Positions 6,137 through 10,873 of a DNA stretch of 10,873 nt are shown piece by piece (the stretch's first letter is position 1; each line of letters starts with the position of its first letter). The position numbers and the translations under genes are program-made. Source of the stretch: an uncultured Litoreibacter sp. GTDB taxonomy: Bacteria > Pseudomonadota > Alphaproteobacteria > Rhodobacterales > Rhodobacteraceae. The notes below the pieces were generated by a model. That model was not told the DNA's origin. It saw only the letters and a list, made by a program, of their open reading frames with translations, and did no database searches. The stretch spans positions 1 to 10,873 of the forward strand of contig CALFWN010000149.1 in the NCBI GenBank assembly GCA_937928335.1, written 5' to 3'.

Positions 6137-7415
6137 TGCTGATCCCTCCGTTGCCGGACACGGCCCAGGCCTGAATCGCGTTCTGGTGGAAAATCTGGTT
6201 CGCGGCATAGGGCTCATACCAGGCCTCACGGGTTGGCTGGACGGCGCCGGTCTCGTCGGTTGCGCGGCTCATCAATGTGGCTGGCTGGCCGTCCCATTGC
6301 CAGGGCAGCTGGAACCGGATCAGGGCGCGCGGCGGCGCCTGACCGGGGATCATTGCCACAGCCCAGGACGCGCCGCCATCGGCGGACACCTCGACCCGTG
6401 TGATCCGCCCGGCGCCCGACCATGCAAGGCCGCTGACCTGATACAGGCCTTTTGCGCCCAGCTCTCGGCCCGGGGAGGGGGAGGTGATGACCGATTTCAC
6501 GCCCATCTCATAGGTGAACTGGCGCGATTTGCCGTCCTTTTGCAGCAAGGTGTATTTCGAGGTCTCGTCCTTGGTGTGGACAGGGGCAGAGACCACCTTG
6601 ATCCGGCGCAGCCATTTGACGTTCATGCTGCCCTGCCATCCCGGCAGGACAAGCCGCATCGGATATCCCTGCTCGGGGCGAATCCGTTCGCCGTTTTGAT
6701 AGAGCGCGATGAACGCGTCCCCCTCAATGGCTTTCTCGATCGGGATGGACCGGCTCATCTTGGCAGCATCAGCGCCTTCGGCAACCAGCCATTTCCCTTC
6801 CGGGGATACGCCCGCTTCATCCAGCAATTGCGCAAGCGATACCCCGGCCCATTCGGCATTTCCGATCAGGCCGTGGATCTCGCCAGCGGTGCGTTGCTGG
6901 GCTTCGTCAAAGCTGTTGAACAGGCTGTTGCCAGCGCATTCAATGAAGCAGGTCTTGGTGACCATTGGGTAGCGCAACAAGGCGTCTACCGTGAACACAA
7001 GCGGGCGTTCAACAAGACCGTGGATCGCGAATTTATGCTCCGCTGGATCGATCTCGGGAATGCCGCTGTGATGTCGCTCGAAGAAAAGTCCGTTGGGCGT
7101 TATGGTGCCAGCGAGCTTTTCCAGGGGCGTGAATGATACGCCCGACCCATCTCCGATACCCTCAGGAAACAAAGGCAGTGTCGGGCGCACAACTTCGCTT
7201 TCAAAAGGGGACGGTTGACCGTAACCGGTCAAATCAAGGCCGGGCGAAGAGCTCCAGTCAGGAACTCTCAGCTCCTCTGCCTGAACCATTCCAGAAGTCA
7301 GACCCAACGCACCTACGGCGGGGAAACCAGTGCGAAGCAACCAGCGGCGGGAAACGAGGCCGTTCCCGGCAGCGTGCTCTTCCGTGCTAAGGGGGAGAAA
7401 CTTAGAGGAAGTCAT
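6123..7415 (-). CDS. soxC: SoxC, molybdenum sulfane/sulfite dehydrogenase subunit
   Basis: This 430-residue sulfite-oxidase-family protein matches SoxC closely. TPNGLFFERHHSGIPEIDP (106-124) and CFIECAGNS (156-164) are hallmarks; Cys160 in ECAGNS is the expected molybdenum ligand. They are followed by EQGYPMRLVLPGWQGSMNVK, DETSKYT, GVKSVITSPSPG and the dimerisation-domain stretch SGLAWSGAGRITRVEVSADG. The N-terminus has a twin-arginine signal (SRRWLLRTGFPAVGALG, Arg23-Arg24), as needed for export of a cofactor-loaded enzyme. In Sox systems SoxCD oxidises sulfane sulfur bound to SoxYZ. Relatives of the same fold oxidise free sulfite. No soxYZ, soxXA or soxB lies here, so the physiological substrate is open. 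Start ATG 7415 has GAAGGTG upstream. The 3' end overlaps the SoxD-like cytochrome gene, its likely redox partner. Confidence 0.92.
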   Translation of the reverse strand: MTSSKFLPLSTEEHAAGNGLVSRRWLLRTGFPAVGALGLTSGMVQAEELRVPDWSSSPGLDLTGYGQPSPFESEVVRPTLPLFPEGIGDGSGVSFTPLEKLAGTITPNGLFFERHHSGIPEIDPAEHKFAIHGLVERPLVFTVDALLRYPMVTKTCFIECAGNSLFNSFDEAQQRTAGEIHGLIGNAEWAGVSLAQLLDEAGVSPEGKWLVAEGADAAKMSRSIPIEKAIEGDAFIALYQNGERIRPEQGYPMRLVLPGWQGSMNVKWLRRIKVVSAPVHTKDETSKYTLLQKDGKSRQFTYEMGVKSVITSPSPGRELGAKGLYQVSGLAWSGAGRITRVEVSADGGASWAVAMIPGQAPPRALIRFQLPWQWDGQPATLMSRATDETGAVQPTREAWYEPYAANQIFHQNAIQAWAVSGNGGISNVYA

Positions 7416-7465
7416 TGGGTGTGCACCTTCTGTATTCTAGTTCAGTGTTGCAGAGGAGGAGGGGG

Positions 7466-8329
7466 TTAAGCAGATTTTTGGATACGGGTGACCGCGTCGT
7501 CGGTCCACCAGACGCCGTTGGCGACCATGCGGTAATTGATCAGCGCTGCCAGATATCCGTCCCCTTCAGGGACTTTCGCTCCGGCTGTCGCGTCACGCAC
7601 GACGGCGACCTCATATCCAAGCTCAAGCATCTCATAGAGGTGGGCCTGAACACATAGGTTGGCTGACATGCCGCCCAGGATCACCTTATCAATGCCTTGC
7701 TTGCGCATCTGCAGGTTCAGGTCATTCTGCGCGGGCCCGTAAATCTTGTGGGGCGAGCAGATCACCGTCTTGCCGTCATTGATATACTGCTTGTATTGCG
7801 GCATCCAATCGGCACCTGATCCGTCGAAATTGTCGACATTGAGCGCGCTCTCGCGGTCAAACATCTTGATCGAATGCATCGTCTTTTCCAACGTGCCTTC
7901 AAATTTCCACTTATGGTCCTGCGGGTAGTAATAGTGGGGGGATATGAAAACAGGCATATCCACGGATTTGGCGGCTGCGAAGAGCTTCTCGATATTGTCG
8001 ACGGTCTGTTGCTCTGTCACGCTTTCGCCGACAACACCCCAGGACACGCCTTTCTCGGACAGGAAATCGACTTGCGGGTCGACAATAACCAGGGCGGTCC
8101 GGCCGGGCTCGATCTCCATATCAACTTCAGGCAGGCCGCCGATTTCGGGATCGGCGTAAAGCGCCTCCGCCTCGTCTGTCGCGGCACCTGCTGCGCCGGT
8201 CATGCCAGTGGTCACCGCCGCGGTGGCTGCAGCAAGTGATACACCGCTACTGGCAAGCAAACGGCGCCGGGATTCGTCGATTTGTTCCGGGTTGGCGTTA
8301 CACCCACATTGGCTTGTCTTCTTGTCCAC
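7466..8329 (-). CDS. Tat-exported isochorismatase-family cysteine hydrolase
   Basis: This 287-residue protein of the isochorismatase/nicotinamidase-like fold carries an N-terminal twin-arginine signal (ESRRRLLASSGVSLAAATAA, residues 19-38). The catalytic triad is visible: Asp84 in VIVDPQVDFL, Lys195 in SPHKIYG and Cys226 in GGMSANLCVQAHLYEM. Family members hydrolyse amides (nicotinamide, carbamoyl-sarcosine, ureas) or vinyl ethers and are usually cytoplasmic, so export is notable. HYYYPQDHKWKF and the Trp-rich region around residue 175 are probably substrate-pocket elements. The first ten residues contain a CGC pair ahead of the Tat motif. The start is GTG 8329, supported by AAGGAG seven nt upstream. 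It is the first gene of the leftward cluster, 50 nt before soxC. No substrate can be assigned from sequence. Confidence 0.88.
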   Translation of the reverse strand: MDKKTSQCGCNANPEQIDESRRRLLASSGVSLAAATAAVTTGMTGAAGAATDEAEALYADPEIGGLPEVDMEIEPGRTALVIVDPQVDFLSEKGVSWGVVGESVTEQQTVDNIEKLFAAAKSVDMPVFISPHYYYPQDHKWKFEGTLEKTMHSIKMFDRESALNVDNFDGSGADWMPQYKQYINDGKTVICSPHKIYGPAQNDLNLQMRKQGIDKVILGGMSANLCVQAHLYEMLELGYEVAVVRDATAGAKVPEGDGYLAALINYRMVANGVWWTDDAVTRIQKSA

Positions 8330-8341
8330 GACTCGACTCCT

Positions 8342-8363
8342 TGATCTGTTTGGCTTGAGATCA
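8342..8363. promoter_or_regulatory. Inverted repeat TGATCT-N10-AGATCA upstream of the leftward cluster
   Basis: TGATCT (8342-8347) and AGATCA (8358-8363) are exact reverse complements separated by 10 nt. They lie immediately before the ribosome binding site of the isochorismatase-like gene. The site could be an operator for a dimeric repressor or a 5'-leader hairpin. Arms of 6 bp also arise by chance. Confidence 0.3.
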
Positions 8364-8415
8364 GAATGCGTGTTCCGGCGTTTTTTTAATTTCAGAAAAA
8401 GGTCCCAAATCGCAG

Positions 8416-8428
8416 ATTCTTGCAGAAT
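8416..8428. promoter_or_regulatory. Palindrome ATTCT-TGC-AGAAT in the divergent region
   Basis: Exact 5-bp arms flank a 3-nt centre, about 90 nt before the leftward cluster's first start codon. ATTC/GAAT half-sites resemble those of sulfide-responsive ArsR-family repressors (SqrR/BigR type), but the spacing here is 5 nt between ATTC and GAAT rather than the 8 nt I recall for SqrR. It is a candidate operator only. Confidence 0.28.
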
Positions 8429-8497
8429 TCAGGGTCGTGATTGTTTTTCATGAGGGCGCTTCAGGCCGTTTGGCTGCCGATGCGGGCAGGGCTACAC

Positions 8498-8503
8498 ATT
8501 ATA
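8498..8503 (-). promoter_or_regulatory. Candidate -10 box (TATAAT) for the leftward cluster
   Basis: On the minus strand 8503-8498 reads TATAAT exactly, in a short AT-rich island. No good TTGACA-like box lies 16-18 nt upstream, so it would need an activator or an alternative sigma factor. GCTACA occurs on both sides at a 21-nt period (8491 and 8512), which could be activator half-sites. Transcription from here would give a leader of about 160 nt. Confidence 0.25.
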
Positions 8504-8580
8504 CTTATGTCGCTACAGCGGCCTTCCCGGCGGCGATGGAATCAGCCTCGCGGGCAGATGCCGCTGCCAAGTCTTGGCGC

Positions 8581-8600
8581 TGCTTTTCGTAGCAAAAGCA
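8581..8600. promoter_or_regulatory. Inverted repeat TGCTTTT-N6-AAAAGCA
   Basis: Seven-bp exact arms (8581-8587 and 8594-8600) with a 6-nt centre make a 20-bp palindrome next to an AT-rich run (AAATATTTAGA). It lies midway between the two divergent transcription units, a typical position for a shared regulator's operator. It is not followed by a T-run, so it is not a terminator. Confidence 0.35.
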
Positions 8601-8872
8601 AATATTTAGACACGCCCGCGCGGCCCTAGGGCTGGCCCACCTGCCTGAGACCCCGCCCGCATATCGCTAGGGTCCGCGGTCATCGAGCCGTCCTTTGAAG
8701 AAAGAGGGGGCATAAAAAACGACCCGCAGCGAACGCATCGCAGCATTCTGTCACCGCCGCAATAATTCGATATCTCATCGGCCAAAACCTCCTCACCCTA
8801 AAGGAAGCCACGGAACTGCCGTCGTCTTGCGATGCCGGTCATTTCAAATGCAGCCAAGAAGGAGTATTCAAT

Positions 8873-9460
8873 ATGTTCGCTACATACAGACCGCATCTTC
8901 TCTCGACATTGATCGCCGTTGGAATAGGCGCGACCTTTCTGTCGGCAAGCGATGGTCACGGCCAATCCGCCGTTGATCCGACCAGCGCAGTTGACGATTC
9001 TGGCAATATTCAGGTCCCCGATGTGAATTACCGCAAGGACTGGGTTGCTTTGGGCACCTGGGCCGTTGCTGCCGATGAGGGGGTTCTGGGCTCCAACGGA
9101 ATGCACGTTGTCTACACGCAGGAAGAAACCATCTCGGCCTATCTTGAGACGGGCCAGTTTCCTGACGGCGCCGTTCTGGTGAAAGAACTGCTTGGCACCG
9201 AGACCGCTGAGATGACCACCGGCACGATCAGCCGCGCCAGCGATATCGAGGGCTGGTTTGTCATGGTGAAGGACTCAACCGGCAAGTTCGAAGAGACAAA
9301 CGGCCTTTGGGGCGAGGGTTGGGGCTGGGCCTATTTCGGCGCTGACAACCGCGTCGAGACCACAACCACAGATTATGAAGGCGAATGTCTGGGCTGCCAC
9401 GTGCCTGCGCAAGACACAGACTGGATCTACACCCAGGGCTACCCCGTTTTGAGACAATAA
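8873..9460 (+). CDS. Cytochrome P460-family protein (first of a tandem pair)
   Basis: This is a 195-residue exported c-type heme protein. A Sec signal (LLSTLIAVGIGATFLSASDG, residues 9-28) is followed by the P460-type beta-sheet domain and a C-terminal heme site CLGCH at 172-176, then DTDWIYTQGYPVL as in P460 proteins. Lys104 in GAVLVKEL occupies the place of the lysine that cross-links to heme in Nitrosomonas cytochrome P460. The position that is the catalytic Glu there appears to be Phe129 (GWFVMVKDS), as if the distal pocket were hydrophobic. This would fit a cytochrome c'-beta-like gas-binding role more than hydroxylamine oxidation; this is inference. ATG 8873 has GAAGGAG 8 nt upstream. 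It is the first gene rightward of the divergent region, 59 nt before its paralogue. Confidence 0.85.
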   Translation: MFATYRPHLLSTLIAVGIGATFLSASDGHGQSAVDPTSAVDDSGNIQVPDVNYRKDWVALGTWAVAADEGVLGSNGMHVVYTQEETISAYLETGQFPDGAVLVKELLGTETAEMTTGTISRASDIEGWFVMVKDSTGKFEETNGLWGEGWGWAYFGADNRVETTTTDYEGECLGCHVPAQDTDWIYTQGYPVLRQ

Positions 9461-9519
9461 AATCTCCCCCCAAGACCGACGATCAATTTACCCCTCCCAG
9501 CGAAAGAAGGAATATTAAG

Positions 9520-10119
9520 ATGAAGACAAGAACCACATTGGCACTCACGCTTGCGGCCGCCACGGCTTTGGGCGCTGTTGGCTACGGCTCGTTCGAGCCC
9601 GCATTGGCCCAGCAAGCCGAGGATTGGAAACCCGTCTGGACAGCAGATGGCGAGTTGCAGCTTCCGACCGGGTATCGCGAATGGATCTATCTGGGCTCGC
9701 CGCTCACGCCAAATGCGCTGAACGGGGGGGAGGCTGGCTTCCCTGAATATCACAACGTCTATGTCCACCCGGCTGCCTACTCGATCTACAAAGAAACCGG
9801 GGTGTTCCCTGAGGGCACGATCCTGCTGAAAGAGCTTCAGCTGACGATGGAAGCCCAGGAAGCCGACGGGTCCCGGTCTGAAGTCTCAGGTCGCGGCTAT
9901 TTCCCCGGCGCGTTCAACGGTATCGACATCGCGGTGAAGGACTCGACCCGCTTTGCGGAAAGCCAGAACTGGGGCTACTTCAACTTCGGCCACCACGCCC
10001 CACCCTATGCCGAGACAGCGGCAGCCGCACCCGTAGAGGCCTGCGCGTCCTGCCATATCGACAATGCGGATGAAGACATGGTCTTCACCCGGTTCTACGC
10101 GATTTTAGCCGCGGAATAG
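9520..10119 (+). CDS. Cytochrome P460-family protein (second of a tandem pair)
   Basis: This 199-residue exported protein is closer to canonical cytochrome P460. It has a Sec signal (LALTLAAATALGAVGYGSF, residues 7-25; cleavage likely after EPALA), GELQLPTGYREWIYLGSPLT, VYVHPAAYSIYKETGVFPEG, Lys104 in GTILLKEL at the heme cross-linking position, GIDIAVKDSTRFA with Asp136 where Nitrosomonas P460 has Glu, and heme site CASCH (175-179) followed by ADEDMVFTRFYAIL. Family members oxidise hydroxylamine or bind and detoxify NO in the periplasm. It shares its order of motifs with the preceding gene but not close identity, so the duplication is old. ATG 9520 has AGAAGGAATATTAAG upstream; an in-frame start at 9385 would overlap the first gene and bury the signal peptide. 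A strong stem-loop follows the stop. Confidence 0.9.
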   Translation: MKTRTTLALTLAAATALGAVGYGSFEPALAQQAEDWKPVWTADGELQLPTGYREWIYLGSPLTPNALNGGEAGFPEYHNVYVHPAAYSIYKETGVFPEGTILLKELQLTMEAQEADGSRSEVSGRGYFPGAFNGIDIAVKDSTRFAESQNWGYFNFGHHAPPYAETAAAAPVEACASCHIDNADEDMVFTRFYAILAAE

Positions 10120-10127
10120 AAACTCTT

Positions 10128-10156
10128 GCCGGGGGGCGTTTGCGCGCCCCTCCGGC
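10128..10156 (+). terminator. GC-rich stem-loop after the P460 pair
   Basis: GCCGGGGGGCG (10128-10138) pairs with CGCCCCTCCGGC (10145-10156). This makes an 11-bp stem with a single bulged T at 10151 and a 6-nt loop, starting 8 nt after the stop codon. No T-run follows, so it is a probable but non-canonical terminator that closes the P460 transcription unit before msrB. Confidence 0.55.
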
Positions 10157-10290
10157 CACCTGGCTCAGGCCGGCCCGGCCTCGGGTCAATGAGCGTGGGC
10201 CTTGAACCCCAAACACCTCGCAATACGTTTTTCTTGAGCCGAATGTTCTGGAAACACGCCAATAGGGTGAAACGCCTCAGGAGCGCAGTC

Positions 10291-10737
10291 ATGACGGGCT
10301 ACAAACGATCACAAGACGCGGTTGCCAAACTCACCCCGGAGCAGTTCCGGGTCACGCAGGAAGGCGGGACCGAACGGCCGGGCACTGGCGCATATCTCGA
10401 AGAGACGCGGCAGGGCATCTATGTCGATATCGTGTCCGGCGAGCCTCTCTTTGTTTCATCGGCAAAATACGAATCCGGCTGCGGCTGGCCCAGTTTCACG
10501 AAGCCCATCTCAAAAATCCACGTGACCGAGGCGATGGATACCTCTCATGGGATGACCCGTACCGAGGTGCGCAGCGCCGGCGCGGACAGCCATCTTGGCC
10601 ATGTCTTTACCGATGGCCCGCCCGAGGCGGGTGGGCTGCGCTACTGCATCAATTCTGCGGCGCTGCGTTTCGTGCCTCGCAGCGAGATGAAGGCCGAAGG
10701 CTATGAGGACTATATCAGCCAGATCGAGGCTGACTGA
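10291..10737 (+). CDS. msrB: Peptide-methionine (R)-S-oxide reductase MsrB
   Basis: This 148-residue MsrB reduces methionine-R-sulfoxide in proteins, with thioredoxin as usual reductant. [42 protein letters not shown] and [11 protein letters not shown] appear in the standard order. Cys119 in RYCIN is the catalytic residue and Cys64 in SGCGWPSF the likely resolving cysteine. The two CxxC zinc pairs of E. coli-type MsrB are absent: the first place reads IVSGEPLF and the second [10 protein letters not shown]. No signal peptide is seen, so it is cytoplasmic. ATG 10291 is chosen because CAGGAG lies 8 nt upstream and the family N-terminus follows. Earlier in-frame starts (to 10126) run through the stem-loop region and are implausible. 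A 171-nt gap separates it from the P460 genes. Confidence 0.95.
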   Translation: MTGYKRSQDAVAKLTPEQFRVTQEGGTERPGTGAYLEETRQGIYVDIVSGEPLFVSSAKYESGCGWPSFTKPISKIHVTEAMDTSHGMTRTEVRSAGADSHLGHVFTDGPPEAGGLRYCINSAALRFVPRSEMKAEGYEDYISQIEAD

Positions 10738-10741
10738 CAGA

Positions 10742-10758
10742 CCGCCCTCAACGGGCGG
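10742..10758 (+). terminator. Short GC stem-loop after msrB
   Basis: CCGCCC (10742-10747) and GGGCGG (10753-10758) form a perfect 6-bp stem with a 5-nt loop, 4 nt after the msrB stop. No T-run follows, so it is a weak terminator candidate. Confidence 0.4.
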
Positions 10759-10837
10759 GGTACTCGCGCCGCACTGAGGACGATCAGGATTGCACCATCC
10801 GCGGCGCATTGGCCGCGACAGGACCGAAAGCACAGCC

Positions 10838-10873
10838 ATGACCCAGATGACAAAACAACCAGCGGAGCTTGCG
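10838..10873 (+). CDS. Possible start of a further gene (truncated at the right edge)
   Basis: An ATG at 10838 opens a frame of 12 codons reading MTQMTKQPAELA to the window end. It lies 100 nt after the msrB stop. The upstream sequence (ACAGGACCGAAAGCACAGCC) gives only a weak ribosome binding site, and a second ATG at 10847 is an alternative start. Too little is visible to name the product. Confidence 0.3.
   Translation, partial: MTQMTKQPAELA

Larger units (their letters stand above)
8330..8872. other. 543-bp divergent intergenic control region
   Basis: This stretch separates the leftward eight-gene cluster from the rightward P460 cytochrome genes. It contains no convincing gene. It holds several inverted repeats (8342-8363, 8416-8428, 8581-8600), a leftward TATAAT at 8503-8498 with GCTACA repeated on either side at a 21-nt period (8491-8496 and 8512-8517), and AT-rich patches around 8380-8400, 8590-8610 and 8710-8720 in an otherwise GC-rich background. 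Promoters for both directions are expected here, but no complete -35/-10 pair stands out. Short open frames on both strands (for example 8359-8592 on plus) lack good starts and family resemblance. Confidence 0.6.

Noticed and set aside
6186..7136. Long plus-strand open frame of 316 codons opposite soxC
   Set aside because: It is antisense to a clearly conserved SoxC, has no ribosome binding site or recognisable motif, and reflects GC-rich codon mirroring.
8359..8592. Open frame of about 77 codons on plus in the divergent region, and an overlapping minus-strand frame ending at 8505-8507
   Set aside because: Neither has a good start with a ribosome binding site or a recognisable family. They could be remnants of a decayed gene, but the evidence is too thin to annotate.
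8330..8872. Search for an SqrR-type ATTC-N8-GAAT operator and an FNR box
   Set aside because: By eye only an N5 variant (8416-8428) and a partial match (ATTC-N8-GATT from 8427) were found, and no TTGAT-N4-ATCAA site.
1..10873. tRNA, rRNA, CRISPR arrays, transposases, phage genes or attachment sites
   Set aside because: No cloverleaf-like stretch, regular direct-repeat array, transposase or integrase motif was seen by eye on either strand.

Overview
The window looks like a chromosomal segment of an alphaproteobacterium, most likely a marine Rhodobacterales (Roseobacter-type) bacterium. It is GC-rich and has close-packed operons with AAGGA-type ribosome binding sites. The SoxC/SoxD-like sequences and the two P460-type cytochromes also fit that group. 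The lineage is inferred from gene content and style; there is no rRNA or other direct marker.

Layout. (1) Positions 1-594, plus strand: the 3' end of an unrecognised gene, then a DUF488-family gene split by a frameshift near 381. (2) Positions 665-8329, minus strand: eight genes all reading leftward. In transcription order they are a Tat-exported isochorismatase-like cysteine hydrolase, soxC (molybdenum sulfane/sulfite dehydrogenase subunit), a short single-heme SoxD-like cytochrome c overlapping soxC by 14 nt, a short-chain dehydrogenase, a secreted DUF4437-type cupin, a secreted alpha/beta hydrolase with an Asp nucleophile (haloalkane dehalogenase/epoxide hydrolase type), a FadI-like thiolase and an outer-membrane porin. 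Spacings are -14 to 137 nt. Two stem-loops lie just after stop codons inside the cluster, one with a perfect 16-bp stem. (3) Positions 8330-8872: a 543-bp divergent control region with several inverted repeats and an AT-rich patch. (4) Positions 8873-10119, plus strand: two tandem cytochrome P460-family genes. (5) Positions 10291-10737: msrB of the type lacking zinc cysteines, followed at the right edge by the first codons of another possible gene.

How the genes may work together (inference). Six of the eight minus-strand products and both P460 cytochromes carry export signals, so most of the chemistry is in the periplasm. The porin could admit a substrate. The cysteine hydrolase, alpha/beta hydrolase and cupin could act on it, and the SoxC/SoxD-like pair could oxidise a sulfur product and pass electrons to the respiratory chain. 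The cytosolic dehydrogenase and thiolase could process an acyl-CoA or keto carbon skeleton. No soxA, B, X, Y or Z is present, so this is not an ordinary thiosulfate-oxidising Sox cluster. A periplasmic pathway for an organosulfur or related compound is the most economical reading, but the substrate cannot be read from the sequence. The P460 pair and MsrB suggest handling of reactive nitrogen or oxidant stress beside this pathway.
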